This document shows positions 27,575 to 36,929 of a DNA stretch of 64,000 nt, in pieces. The notes beneath the pieces are model-generated. The model did not search any database. It was not told the DNA's origin and worked only from the letters and a program-made list of their open reading frames with translations. Position 1 is the stretch's first letter; every line of letters begins with the position of its first letter. Made by a program: the position numbers and the translations under genes. The stretch covers positions 124,001-188,000 of the forward strand of contig CATLOT010000001.1 in the NCBI GenBank assembly GCA_950054155.1, in the 5' to 3' direction. Source of the stretch: an uncultured Bacteriovoracaceae bacterium (GTDB taxonomy: Bacteria; Bdellovibrionota; Bacteriovoracia; Bacteriovoracales; Bacteriovoracaceae).

Positions 27575-28660
27575 ATGAATGAATTAGGCCAAATGATTAT
27601 GACAGGAATTTCTGGAACTTCTTTAACAAAAGAAGAATCGGCATTTCTAGAGAGTGAAAATATTGGGGGAGTTCTCCTCTTTGCTCACAATTATGAAAGT
27701 CCCGCTCAGTTAGCAGAGCTCGTGAATAGTATCCAGCAAGCAAGAAAAGAATATCCTCTTTTTATTGCTGTTGATAATGAAGGCGGGAGAGTCTTTAGAT
27801 TCAAGGATAAGTTCACTCAAATGCCTTCTATGTATGATGTCGGCTTAACAAATAGTCCTAAGCTTTGTTTTCATGTAGCTAAAATAATGGCTGATGAGCT
27901 AAGTGCTTGTGGCGTGAATGTAAACTTTTCGCCTGTTTGTGACATTTGGAGCAATCCAAATAATAAGGTAATAGGTGACAGAGCATTTGGAAAAGATGAA
28001 GAAACCGTATCTAAATTTGTGTCTTCAATCGTAAGAGGGCTTCAAACAAACGGAATCTTAGGGTGCGCAAAACATTTTCCTGGTCATGGTTCAACCACAA
28101 AAGATTCTCATTTTGATCTTCCCATTGTGAAGAGAACGAGAGAAGAGCTCAATGATGAAGAATTTAAGCCTTTTATAAAGGCAATCAAATCTAGAGTCGA
28201 ATTTGTTATGGTTGCTCACCTTATTGTTGACTCGATTGATTCAGAATTACCAACATCACTTAGCGCGAAGTCATATGAAATCATCAGAAATGAATTGAAG
28301 CACAGTAAGCTAATAATTACAGATGATATGGAAATGAAGGCGATCACTGATAATTTTGGTGTTGAAGAAGCGGCAGTGAAAGCTGTTAATGCGGGTGCCG
28401 ACATTGTTGAGTATCGAAGTATGGAAATGGCCCAAAGAGCATTAGAAGCACTAAAGGAAGCAAAGAAGACTAAAGTGATTAAGAATGACCGTTTTAAAGA
28501 ATCACTTAGTCGTATTGAAGAAGCGAAGAAAGAATACTTGAGTGAATACAAGCCAGTTTATATTCCAGATATTGCGAAAAAAATTAATACTGGTGCAAAT
28601 CAGTCCCTCATGGCAGAGATTCAAGAAAAGATCGATGAGGCCAAGAAGGCCCAGGCCTAA
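27575..28660 (+). CDS. nagZ: Beta-N-acetylglucosaminidase NagZ (GH3)
   Basis: This glycoside hydrolase family 3 enzyme removes terminal N-acetylglucosamine, typically from muropeptides during cell-wall recycling. The 361-residue protein has the catalytic-loop signature KHFPGHG followed by TKDSH, and ITDDMEM, whose first Asp is the nucleophile. AAAGGTGATCATA is directly before the ATG at 27575. A longer reading to 27527 would overlap the lipoprotein gene and has no ribosome-binding site. No signal peptide is visible, as in cytoplasmic NagZ. In a predator it could also process prey wall fragments, which is speculation. Confidence 0.92.
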   Translation: MNELGQMIMTGISGTSLTKEESAFLESENIGGVLLFAHNYESPAQLAELVNSIQQARKEYPLFIAVDNEGGRVFRFKDKFTQMPSMYDVGLTNSPKLCFHVAKIMADELSACGVNVNFSPVCDIWSNPNNKVIGDRAFGKDEETVSKFVSSIVRGLQTNGILGCAKHFPGHGSTTKDSHFDLPIVKRTREELNDEEFKPFIKAIKSRVEFVMVAHLIVDSIDSELPTSLSAKSYEIIRNELKHSKLIITDDMEMKAITDNFGVEEAAVKAVNAGADIVEYRSMEMAQRALEALKEAKKTKVIKNDRFKESLSRIEEAKKEYLSEYKPVYIPDIAKKINTGANQSLMAEIQEKIDEAKKAQA

Positions 28661-28666
28661 GAAAGA

Positions 28667-28689
28667 GGAGGGGACTTTCTTTCCCCTCC
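28667..28689 (+). other. Hairpin between nagZ and the tadC-like gene
   Basis: A perfect 8-bp stem, GGAGGGGA (28667-28674) with TCCCCTCC (28682-28689), has a 7-base loop but no run of Ts after it. It may mark the nagZ mRNA end or work with Rho. Confidence 0.55.
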
Positions 28690-28747
28690 ACGAGTCCCTA
28701 TAAAACCTTTTGATATTCTATAGTTATACCACGGCTAGGAGTGTCGT

Positions 28748-29653
28748 ATGTTAATGTACGCGTCATTGGCGCTGACAGGTCTTTCTATTTTCTTGGTGAC
28801 GAATTTAATGTTCCAAGAAGAGGATGAGTATAAGGCCCAAGAAAAACTAGAATCAGGAGCTGGCTCTGATAAGGAGTCTCTTGCCCAGCATGGAATCGTG
28901 TTGCGCTATTCGCGTCCTTTCTTCAGGCGCTATGTAACTCCTATTGTTTCAGGGTTTAAAAATAAGAAGAAAATCAGAGAGCGCTATAAAAGAAAATTAG
29001 CGTCTGCAGGCTTAACAGAAGTGTTAAGTCCTGAAGACTTTTTTAGTTTTAAGTTATTTTTGATTGTTGGATTTCCTATTATGTTTCTTCTTCTAAGAAC
29101 ATTTTTAGAAGAGACATGGCCCCTTAATTACATTTTCTTTATTTCTATATTTGGTTTCTTCTATCCAGATTTTTGGATTAAAGGGAAAATTCAACAACGT
29201 CAGCAAGAAATTATCCGTAATATGCCCTTTGCTGTGGATATGCTTGCCTTAAGTGTTGAGGCTGGTCTGGATTTCATCGCAGCAATGTCAAAGGTGAACG
29301 AAAAAGCGAAACCGTCAGCTCTAACAAATGAATTTCAAATTCTTATGAAGGAGATTCAAATTGGTGCCTCCAGAGCGGAAGCCCTGAGAAATATGGCCTG
29401 GCGAGTTGATCTCATTCAAATTTCATCATTCTGTGCCACCTTGATTGCAGCAGATTCTGTTGGTGCAAGTATTGGCCCTATTCTTAAAGCTTTGTCTGTT
29501 GAAATCAGACAAAAAAGATCATCAGAAGTTGAGAAGGCTGGTGCAACTGCAGCTACTAAGATTCTCTTCCCAATGCTCTTTCTTATTGTTCCTGCCGTTT
29601 TTATTGTTGTGGGTGCCCCTCTTATATTAGAAGCAATGGGGGGAGGTAAGTAA
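28748..29653 (+). CDS. TadC-like type II secretion system F-domain membrane protein
   Basis: TadC proteins are inner-membrane platform components of Tad/Flp pili and related secretion machines. The 301-residue protein has an N-terminal membrane segment, two near residues 100-135, and a C-terminal one (ILFPMLFLIVPAVFIVVG). Between these is the T2SSF domain with MPFAVDMLALSVEAGLDFIAAMSKV and the ADSVGASIGPILKALSVEIRQKR helix typical of TadC. TAGGAGTGTCGT precedes the ATG. TadA, TadB and pilin genes are not in the window. The stop overlaps the DUF192 start by one base (TAATG). Confidence 0.88.
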   Translation: MLMYASLALTGLSIFLVTNLMFQEEDEYKAQEKLESGAGSDKESLAQHGIVLRYSRPFFRRYVTPIVSGFKNKKKIRERYKRKLASAGLTEVLSPEDFFSFKLFLIVGFPIMFLLLRTFLEETWPLNYIFFISIFGFFYPDFWIKGKIQQRQQEIIRNMPFAVDMLALSVEAGLDFIAAMSKVNEKAKPSALTNEFQILMKEIQIGASRAEALRNMAWRVDLIQISSFCATLIAADSVGASIGPILKALSVEIRQKRSSEVEKAGATAATKILFPMLFLIVPAVFIVVGAPLILEAMGGGK

Positions 29654-30009
29654 TGAGTAGTAAATTCTATGAAGTAAAACTAGGTCAGGATGTAATCGTA
29701 AAGAGATTGCAACTGGCTGATAGTTTCACCACACGATTAGTGGGTTTGATGTTTAAGGGACCTCCGGCGGACAAGGATGGACTTCTTTTTGAAGACTGCC
29801 GCTCTCTTCATACTCATTTTATGACCTATCCCTTAGATGTTGTTTTTCTTGATAAGAATGATCGTGTTGTGCGCGTAATAAAAGAAATGAAGCCCTGGCG
29901 AATGACGAGACCTTACTTTAAAGCAAGTAAAGCTTTTGAAGTTAAGGTTGGGTCACTGGCGAGGGAGGTTAAACCTGGTGATCAACTGGAAGTGAAATGT
30001 ATAAGTTAG
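29653..30009 (+). CDS. DUF192-domain protein
   Basis: This 118-residue protein belongs to the DUF192 family, whose fold is a small beta barrel of unknown function. Family features are visible: TTRLVGLMFKG, then LLFEDCRSLHTHFMTYPLDVVFLDKNDRVVRV (the M-x-F/Y-P-D pattern), and FEVKVG near the end. Many relatives are exported, but no signal peptide is seen here. It overlaps the tadC-like stop by one base and the first FHA gene by 13 bases, so it is firmly part of this operon. Confidence 0.85.
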   Translation: MSSKFYEVKLGQDVIVKRLQLADSFTTRLVGLMFKGPPADKDGLLFEDCRSLHTHFMTYPLDVVFLDKNDRVVRVIKEMKPWRMTRPYFKASKAFEVKVGSLAREVKPGDQLEVKCIS

Positions 30010-31559
30010 TTGTGGTAGCCGGCAAAATGCGTGGCTCTGAATTTGTTTTAGAAGAAGGAGAGAATAGCTTAGGTCGCGATGAAAGCTGTTCGATTCATTT
30101 TCCAGTTCAAGGTGTTTCGAAGAAACACTTTTCGATTTCAGTGACAGGTGACACTTGCTATATCTCTGATCTGGGAAGCTCAAATGGTACTTTTCTTAAC
30201 GGAAAGGCAATTAAACGGGCTACTGTCACCAATGGTGATAAAATTGCGCTTCCCGATACCATTATCCAAGTCGTTTACGTTGAAGAGAAAAAGGTTGTTA
30301 TCCATAAGAGAGCACAAGCTGAAGAGGATGATGAAGTTGATTTTATGGACCCGGGTAATCCTCCGGACTCACTTGTTGCTAAGATCTTTTGGGCATTCAA
30401 ATTTAAGGTAATGCCCATTCTTCATGGGATTAACGAGGAGTATGAGTGGCATCATCTCTTTGGAATTCTGTGTGCGGTGTTTTCAGTTTCAGCAATTTCA
30501 TTAACAATATTTCCCGCTCTTCAAGACTCGAAGAATATTCTTATTGTGGAGACAGCGAAACGGGGTAGCTCCTATGCGGATATGGTTGCTCGAATGAACA
30601 ACCGTGCTCTTGAGAGCCGAGAGCTTGAAAAGGTAAATGTTAATTTCATCAAAAATGAAGAAGGGGTTAAGAGCTTTAAGTTATTTGATATGCAGGGGAG
30701 GATCGTTCGTCCTATTGAAGAGTTAAATGACAATATTGGTGGAGATGCCTTTTACTCAGGAGCTCTACAGTGGGCTATTCAAACGATGGATAAGAAGACT
30801 GCAGTTCTTCGAAAACTCCTCGATGATGGTGAGATTGGTATTGCTAAGAAAATTATGGCCTTTAATCCTCGAACGGCCTCAGAAGAAGCGGTGGGTGTTA
30901 TCGCCATTAAATTTGAACCTACTGCCTTAAAGGTTGAGGCTGCTAAATCACGTAAAGCTTATTTAGAGTCTCTTGTTACAACATCTCTTGTCGCTATTTT
31001 CTTCTTTGGTTTTGTATATTATCTAACGGTTAGACCAATAGAGGAAATTACTTTTCAAATTGAAGAAGCGATTCGTGGCAGACGTAAGAACTTAGATAGT
31101 CGTTTTCTTTTTAGAGAATTATCACCTCTTCGAAATAGTATTAACGCTCTTCTCTCTCGAATTAGAGAGCTTAATAATGAGGAAGACGATGAATTCGCAG
31201 AAGAGGAGAGTGACGAAAGCTATGTAAGACAGCTTCAAGAGTTTATGCTCGGGTGCGCTGGACCTGCATTAATTCTAGATTCACAAAAAAACTTGGCAAC
31301 TATCAATGTTGAAGCTGAGGATGTTACTGGGATTCGTGAAAGTGCGTCTCAGGGTATGAGCCTCTTAGATGTGTCCCGAGAACGGGGGTTTGCGGCTACG
31401 ATAATCGAACTTTGTGACAATAGTGCCAATAATATGGGGACGAATCAGCAAGGTGAATATGATTTGCAGGGGATACCTTATACTATTCATGTTGCTTCCT
31501 TGGTTGGAAAAGATAGTTTTGCGAAAGCGTTCTATATAACGTTTGTTAAGGTAGATTAA
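29997..31559 (+). CDS. Membrane FHA protein with HAMP-like and PAS-like regions
   Basis: FHA domains bind phosphothreonine peptides. Residues about 15-90 form one, with SLGRDESCSIHF, VSKKHF and SSNGTFLNG giving the conserved Gly-Arg, Ser/His and Asn positions. A membrane segment lies near residues 155-175 and another near 325-345. Between them are ~150 residues that may face the periplasm and sense a signal. After the second segment comes VRPIEEITFQIEEAI (HAMP-like) and then a PAS-like region. There is no kinase or methyl-accepting domain. It is part of the operon with DUF192 and the following FHA gene, whose start overlaps its stop by one base. Confidence 0.82.
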   Translation: MYKLVVVAGKMRGSEFVLEEGENSLGRDESCSIHFPVQGVSKKHFSISVTGDTCYISDLGSSNGTFLNGKAIKRATVTNGDKIALPDTIIQVVYVEEKKVVIHKRAQAEEDDEVDFMDPGNPPDSLVAKIFWAFKFKVMPILHGINEEYEWHHLFGILCAVFSVSAISLTIFPALQDSKNILIVETAKRGSSYADMVARMNNRALESRELEKVNVNFIKNEEGVKSFKLFDMQGRIVRPIEELNDNIGGDAFYSGALQWAIQTMDKKTAVLRKLLDDGEIGIAKKIMAFNPRTASEEAVGVIAIKFEPTALKVEAAKSRKAYLESLVTTSLVAIFFFGFVYYLTVRPIEEITFQIEEAIRGRRKNLDSRFLFRELSPLRNSINALLSRIRELNNEEDDEFAEEESDESYVRQLQEFMLGCAGPALILDSQKNLATINVEAEDVTGIRESASQGMSLLDVSRERGFAATIIELCDNSANNMGTNQQGEYDLQGIPYTIHVASLVGKDSFAKAFYITFVKVD

Positions 31560-32551
31560 TGGCGATGGCAGAGAAGATGTCTGTGAAAATGGTAAAGAGT
31601 GTAAAGGCCCCAAAGGAGCCTGGCACCTATTATCGTCTTCTCTGCATGACTGGAAAGAATAAAGGCTTCTCCTATTTCCTAAATTCTAAACGTGTCGTTA
31701 TGGGAAGAAGTGAAAAGGTTGATATTCAAGTCCTCGATGGGAAGTCGTCTCGGGAACATGCGGAGCTCGCCCTCGTTGGAGATCAGTACGTTCTGACTGA
31801 TTTAGGTAGTCAAAATGGGATTGTTATAAATGACCTCAAGGTAAGTCAGCACCGTCTTGTAAATAACGACAAAATTATTATCGGCCAAACAGTATATCGC
31901 TACAACAAGCTAGAAATAGAAAATAAAGAGGTTGTTGCTGTAGACGATGATGAAGATGAGTTAGAGGAATACGAAGAGGAAGAAACAAAGAAAAGCTCAA
32001 AGAAAAAGGATAAGCCTAAAAAGAAAAACAATATCATGGTGATTGCTATTGTCTTACTTGGCGTTGTTTTTCTCCTGCCAGAGGAAGAAGCTCCTCGAAA
32101 TACAAAGAGAAAAGGCGCTGCTATTGGTGCCGTTCAAAATGATGTTTTAAAAATTAAGGCTTCAGGGAATGATGGAATCACAGATCCCGAGGTGAGAGAT
32201 AAGTTTCGTGCTTTTATGCATAGGGGACAAAGAGAGTATCGTGAAAGAAATTACTTTAGAGCGATCGAGCAATTTGAACTAGCTCTGATATTGGTGCCAG
32301 GCCAGGTAGACGCGATTTCTTATAGTGAAAAGGCTAAAGAAGCCCTTGATCAGTACCTTAAGTCCCTGAAAAGCCAAGCTGAACAGGATCGTGGGGCCCT
32401 AAAGTACCGATCCGCACTGAATAAGTATTGTACAATAATATCATTCCTTCAGAATTATCCGGAGGATGAACGCTATAAGGCCGCAGAAAAAGAAGTAGAA
32501 GTGGTCGAAGAGATTTTAGGATACCAGAAAGGTGAATATAAGTGTTTCTAG
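31559..32551 (+). CDS. FHA protein with membrane anchor and TPR-like C-terminus
   Basis: The FHA domain covers about residues 20-120 (VVMGRSEKVDIQV, SSREHAEL, LGSQNGIVIN), with all key positions present. It is followed by an acidic then lysine-rich linker, one membrane segment near residues 158-176 (NIMVIAIVLLGVVFLLPEEE), and a helical TPR-like C-terminus of about 110 residues. A cytoplasmic FHA reader joined to a periplasmic repeat domain is the likely topology. The next gene, a longer version of the same design, starts with GTG inside its last 20 bases. Confidence 0.82.
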   Translation: MAMAEKMSVKMVKSVKAPKEPGTYYRLLCMTGKNKGFSYFLNSKRVVMGRSEKVDIQVLDGKSSREHAELALVGDQYVLTDLGSQNGIVINDLKVSQHRLVNNDKIIIGQTVYRYNKLEIENKEVVAVDDDEDELEEYEEEETKKSSKKKDKPKKKNNIMVIAIVLLGVVFLLPEEEAPRNTKRKGAAIGAVQNDVLKIKASGNDGITDPEVRDKFRAFMHRGQREYRERNYFRAIEQFELALILVPGQVDAISYSEKAKEALDQYLKSLKSQAEQDRGALKYRSALNKYCTIISFLQNYPEDERYKAAEKEVEVVEEILGYQKGEYKCF

Positions 32552-34844
32552 AGAAAATGAACCTGTCTTCAATGTAGATCTCTCTCAAGAGATCGAAGGC
32601 AATAATGGGGCTCCTCTCACATTCTTTGTGGGAAGGGGAGACTCATGTCAAATTGTTCTGGATGATAAACAAGTTTCAAGGGAGCATGCGAAGCTGACTT
32701 ATAGTGCTGGTCAGTGGGTACTTCAAAAAGCGAGTGAGTTTAATATGCTCGCTGTGAATGGAAGTAACTGTAATGAGTCTCAACTTAAAAATGGAGACCT
32801 TATTACAATTGGTCCTTTTGCCTTAAATGTTTCCTTAAAAGACATTCCTACTCCAATAGAGGAGAGTCAAACTGATGAAGACCTTGGCTCACCTTTTGAT
32901 ATTCCCGCAGATGAAAATCCAACACTTTCTTCTGTTGATGTGGGACTCGGAAGCGATGAGGTTACAGAGCTCTTAAACGAAGATCTTGAAACACCTGAAG
33001 AAGATGATGGAGAAAGTCTTGATGATCCAGATCTCAGTGCAGATGCAGAAACCCAAGCCTTGGATGATCTGGGTGACCTAGATGATATTGATCAAGAGCT
33101 TGGAGATGGTGAGGAACAATTTAACGAAACTCAAAATGAGTTTGCTGATGACTTTTCTGGAGAAGGTGAAGAGGACTTTTCAGAAGGATTTGAAGAGGGT
33201 GGTGAAGAAGAAGGGCTTGATGACTATGGAGAAGGCTACGATGATAATTATGAAGTTGATGAGTATGATGATGAGAAAACTCAAGTCCTCAAAAGTTTCG
33301 CTAACTTTAAATTAGAGCTTCTTGGAGAATTTGCGCCCTACGATACCTTTAGTATTGATAAGCCTGAAACATTTATCGGTCGTGACCCTGAAAAGTGTGA
33401 CATCGTTTTAAATGACCCTGAAGTTTCTGGGGTTCATGCCGTTATTAAAAAAAATGCGATTACGTGTACTCTTGAGGATTTAAAGTCTGCCAATGGTACT
33501 TTGCTTAATGGCGAGCGAGTTAATTCTCATGAGTTAACGTCCGAGGATGAGTTTTTAATAGGCTCTACCGCTTTCACAGTAAAGATTCAGTCTGACTTCA
33601 TTGAGCAGGAAAAAGATAGAATTATGCCAGTTGATGAAAATCAAGTGGTGGAAGTTCAAGAGGTTGTCGAAGTTGATGAGAACTTTGAAGACCCTGATGG
33701 AATCGTGATTGAGGGAGACGGTTTAGGCAGTGGGGCGCTTGATGATAAGCCTAAGTCACTCTTTTCAAAGGAAGCATTAAAAGATCCTCAGCAGCGAAAG
33801 AAGCTTCTCTATGTCGTTGTTGGACTTCTTGCTCTTTGGGTATTGCTCGATGAGGAAGAGCCTGCAAAGGCACCCGTCCAACCTAAGAAGGTGGTAAAGA
33901 CTGAAGAGAAAAAGCCAGTAAATGAAAATCAAAAGATTTTAACTCCAGAAGAAAAACAGTACGTCGAACAACAGTACCTTCTTGCTAAACAGTATTTTGA
34001 AGAAGGAAAGTATTCTGAGACGATAATGGAGTTGGATAAGATTTTTGCCATCACACCGGACTATAAAAATGCTAAGCAAATTAAAGCGCTTGCTAAGGAA
34101 GGCCTCGAAAAGCTATCTCGTATCTTAGAAGAAGAGAGAAAAGAGAAGGAACGAAAGATAAGAGAACTAAAGGTAAAAGAACTTTTAGTTAAAGCGAGAA
34201 AGGCTGTTAAGGAAAATAAAACGGATCTCGCTGAGAACTTATTTAAAGAAATTCTAAGTCTTGACCCTGAGAACTTTGAAGTAACTCAACTTAAAATTCA
34301 AATCAATGCCTATAAAAAAGAGCAAGAAAGAATAGCGCTTGAAAAAGCACAGAAGGAAGCCGAGAGAAAGAGACAGTTACAAGATCTCTCTCCGGGGAAG
34401 ACCTACTACTTATCAAAGGAATGGTATAAGGCGATTTTGAAACTTCAAGATTTCTTAAAAGGTGAAAACTTAGATGAAGATTTAATTCGTGAAGCTTCAG
34501 ACATGCTTGATAAGTCTAAGAGCAATCTCAACAAAGTCGTGAATCCACTCATTGGTAAGGCCCGTTCTTTAAAAGAAGGTCAAGACCTCAAGGGAGCGTA
34601 TCAGCTTTACTTGGATATTCTTAAGTATCATCCTGCTCATGAGGAAGCCCTCAATGAAATGGATCAAATTAGGGAGCAACTTGAACTACGCTCTAAGCGT
34701 GTCTATCGTGAAGCTATTATTGCGGAGTCTTTGAGTTTATATAATTCTGCTAAGGAAAAGTTTCAGGAAGTTCAGCAAATTAGCCCTACGGATAGCGAAT
34801 ACTATAAAAAAGCAACAGATAAGCTTAAGGACTACTTGGATTAG
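32532..34844 (+). CDS. Double-FHA membrane protein with TPR/coiled-coil C-terminus
   Basis: This 770-residue protein contains two FHA domains, near residues 15-105 (VGRGDSCQIVLDD, VSREHAKL) and 260-355 (FIGRDPEKCDIVLNDPEVSGVHA, SANGTLLNGE). About 140 strongly acidic residues separate them. A single membrane segment follows near residues 423-442 (KLLYVVVGLLALWVLLDEEE), then roughly 300 residues of TPR and lysine/glutamate-rich coiled coil. The GTG start overlaps the previous gene by 20 bases. The PP2C gene begins two bases after the stop. It looks like a scaffold that reads phosphorylation on one side of the membrane and binds partners on the other. Confidence 0.84.
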   Translation: MNISVSRENEPVFNVDLSQEIEGNNGAPLTFFVGRGDSCQIVLDDKQVSREHAKLTYSAGQWVLQKASEFNMLAVNGSNCNESQLKNGDLITIGPFALNVSLKDIPTPIEESQTDEDLGSPFDIPADENPTLSSVDVGLGSDEVTELLNEDLETPEEDDGESLDDPDLSADAETQALDDLGDLDDIDQELGDGEEQFNETQNEFADDFSGEGEEDFSEGFEEGGEEEGLDDYGEGYDDNYEVDEYDDEKTQVLKSFANFKLELLGEFAPYDTFSIDKPETFIGRDPEKCDIVLNDPEVSGVHAVIKKNAITCTLEDLKSANGTLLNGERVNSHELTSEDEFLIGSTAFTVKIQSDFIEQEKDRIMPVDENQVVEVQEVVEVDENFEDPDGIVIEGDGLGSGALDDKPKSLFSKEALKDPQQRKKLLYVVVGLLALWVLLDEEEPAKAPVQPKKVVKTEEKKPVNENQKILTPEEKQYVEQQYLLAKQYFEEGKYSETIMELDKIFAITPDYKNAKQIKALAKEGLEKLSRILEEERKEKERKIRELKVKELLVKARKAVKENKTDLAENLFKEILSLDPENFEVTQLKIQINAYKKEQERIALEKAQKEAERKRQLQDLSPGKTYYLSKEWYKAILKLQDFLKGENLDEDLIREASDMLDKSKSNLNKVVNPLIGKARSLKEGQDLKGAYQLYLDILKYHPAHEEALNEMDQIREQLELRSKRVYREAIIAESLSLYNSAKEKFQEVQQISPTDSEYYKKATDKLKDYLD

Positions 34845-34846
34845 TT

Positions 34847-35587
34847 ATGATTAATTTAAAGAGCTTTGCTGCAAAAACTGACCAAGGTCCCTATTTGCAG
34901 ATCAATGAAGATGGCCATGAAATTGACCTTAATCACCATCTCTATATGATTTTTGATGGCTTTGGGGGAAGTAGTGTCGGAGATAAAGCGGTCGACCTTG
35001 TTAATAATACGGTGAAATCTTTTTATACACGAATAGGTGGTGACCCTGATTCCACATTACCTTTCTATTTTAGTCCTCGCTATCTTATTGAGGGAAATGC
35101 ACTTGTTAATGCTATGGAGTATGCCCACTTTCTCTTAAAAAAAGAAAATAAAGATAAGGATATGAATAGCCGTGGAGGTGTTTCCTCAATTGCAGTCGCT
35201 CAAGCGGAAAATATTCTTACTTTTGCCTCCACTGGTAATTGCCTCGGTCTCTTTTATTCAAAAGGCGAACTGAGAACAGTATGTGAGCCTGATAGCTTTG
35301 AGCTTATTTCTGGAGATCATTTTGAAAGACATTTTACAACCGCTCCCGCATCTGGTTTTGGCCTCTTTGATCAACTTCATTTAAAGATTCAAGAAGTTCG
35401 CGTTAATAAAGGGGATAAGGTGATTCTCTTAACTGATGGGGTCTATGCCAGAGTAAAAGAGTCTGAAATAAAGGATGTTCTTCAACGAGAAGGCGCTAAT
35501 AATCAGGAAAAGATTGAAGAGCTCTTTAATCTCGCCAATGGAAGAGGAAATCTTGATAATCAGACTGCAGTAATTTTAAATTTCTAG
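34847..35587 (+). CDS. PP2C-family serine/threonine phosphatase
   Basis: This 246-residue protein has the metal-dependent phosphatase pattern: TDQGPYLQINED near the start, IFDGFGGSSVG (usually DGMGG), TGNCLGLFY, LLTDGVY and LDNQTAVIL (the DN motif) near the end. It would remove phosphate from serine or threonine and so oppose an unknown kinase whose products the three FHA proteins bind. It lacks a membrane segment. It is the last of a set of genes with almost no spacing beginning at 28748. No eukaryote-like kinase gene is in the window. Confidence 0.88.
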   Translation: MINLKSFAAKTDQGPYLQINEDGHEIDLNHHLYMIFDGFGGSSVGDKAVDLVNNTVKSFYTRIGGDPDSTLPFYFSPRYLIEGNALVNAMEYAHFLLKKENKDKDMNSRGGVSSIAVAQAENILTFASTGNCLGLFYSKGELRTVCEPDSFELISGDHFERHFTTAPASGFGLFDQLHLKIQEVRVNKGDKVILLTDGVYARVKESEIKDVLQREGANNQEKIEELFNLANGRGNLDNQTAVILNF

Positions 35588-35609
35588 TCTCCTCACTCAT
35601 CCTCTATTG

Positions 35610-35624
35610 ATTAGCCAGGCTAAT
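35610..35624. promoter_or_regulatory. 15-bp palindrome upstream of the response regulator gene
   Basis: ATTAGCC-A-GGCTAAT is a perfect 7-bp inverted repeat with one central base, 28 bases before the response regulator ATG. It could be a regulator's operator, perhaps for autoregulation. It has no T-tract, so it is unlikely to terminate the PP2C message. Confidence 0.4.
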
Positions 35625-35651
35625 TAAGCGAAAATAATCAAGAGGTTATCT

Positions 35652-36929
35652 ATGAGTGAAAAAATATTAGTGGCTGATGACAGCCCAACAATTCAAAAAG
35701 TCGTTGGTATTACATTAGCGAAAAGTAATTATGAGCTTTATGAAGCTTTGAATGAGGATGAACTCTTTCAAATGCTAGAGTCTGACCATTATGATCTGGT
35801 ACTTCTCGATTTTAACCTCTCTGAAGAAAATGATGGTTACCAAGTCTGTGAAAAAATACGCTCTATAACGGGAACAACAAGAATTCTTGCGATGCTTGGT
35901 ACTTTTGATACTGTTGAGGATTCAAGGCTCGAGGAGCTTGGTGTTTCAGAGAAAGTTGTTAAGCCATTTGAAAGTACAAAGTTTATTCAAAAAATAAAAG
36001 ACAGTCTTGCTGAAGAACTTGGCTCACCACAGTCATCGGATAATGTCGCACTTGATTCATCTCTTACGGAAGACCAAGAAGATGAAGATGAGTCTTCTAA
36101 TATTTTCGACGTAAAGGATGACGATCAGGATGAGTGGTCAATATCTGGGTTGGAAAATGGTAGTGACTTTTCAATTGAGGATGAGGACGACAGGAATTCA
36201 TTTGATAGTGGAGAAGTGAATCCTTTGGATGAACTTAAAAGTGAAGTCGAAGGGTGGGGCATGAGTGTTCCCGGAGTGATTGGCGAAGAAGATGAGCAAG
36301 CCCTTATGCCTTCGCCCCTTACAGAAGCTTCTTCAAAGTCGGATGAAGATATCGCTGCCCCTAAGAGCAATCTTGTCTCCCTTGATGAGTTGATGAGCGA
36401 TGATGATGATGAAGAAGAGCTTGATAATACAGACCCTGCCATCAGAGTGAATTTAAAAGAAGATGACGTTAATCTTGAAAGTGAGATAAATGAAGACGTA
36501 AGCCCTGATGATTTTTGGGCCGTTGATGAAGAGACGCCAGCCGAAGATGTCCAGCACGTAAGAATCGACCTCGAAGATGGTGACGAAAATGATTTCGTTG
36601 TTGAGGAGCATCCTATCGTTGAGGTGGGACCAAAGCTTGAAAAAGACGAGGCCTATGAGCCTACAATTGAGGCCCTCAATGAGTTAAGTGAAGTTTCACC
36701 AGAGGCTGACGGAGATTTCAAGAGTTATACACCTGTTGATGCCAAAGCTATTCTTGAAGAGTTGAGACCGCAGCTTAAAGAGATGATTAAAGAAATTCTT
36801 CAAGAAATGGGAGCTGAAGCGACTGAAAAGGTGGCTTGGGAAGTTATCCCTGATTTAGCAGAGAATTTAATCAGAGAAGAAGTAAAGTCTCTCTCTAAGA
36901 AAGTTCAGGATAAGCACTCACTCAATTAA
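35652..36929 (+). CDS. Response regulator with long acidic tail
   Basis: An N-terminal CheY-like receiver covers residues 1-120. It has the acidic pair D9/D10, the phosphoacceptor D53 (LLDFNLS) and the conserved lysine in KVVKPFE. About 230 very acidic, low-complexity residues follow. The C-terminal helix region (about residues 362-425) contains ILEELRPQLKEMIKEILQ and EKVAWEVIPDLAENLIREEV, a pattern I associate with receiver proteins of delta-proteobacterial type. There is no DNA-binding or enzymatic output domain, so it probably acts by protein contacts. AGAGGTTATCT precedes the start. It is 64 bases after the PP2C gene and may be a separate unit. Confidence 0.85.
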   Translation: MSEKILVADDSPTIQKVVGITLAKSNYELYEALNEDELFQMLESDHYDLVLLDFNLSEENDGYQVCEKIRSITGTTRILAMLGTFDTVEDSRLEELGVSEKVVKPFESTKFIQKIKDSLAEELGSPQSSDNVALDSSLTEDQEDEDESSNIFDVKDDDQDEWSISGLENGSDFSIEDEDDRNSFDSGEVNPLDELKSEVEGWGMSVPGVIGEEDEQALMPSPLTEASSKSDEDIAAPKSNLVSLDELMSDDDDEEELDNTDPAIRVNLKEDDVNLESEINEDVSPDDFWAVDEETPAEDVQHVRIDLEDGDENDFVVEEHPIVEVGPKLEKDEAYEPTIEALNELSEVSPEADGDFKSYTPVDAKAILEELRPQLKEMIKEILQEMGAEATEKVAWEVIPDLAENLIREEVKSLSKKVQDKHSLN

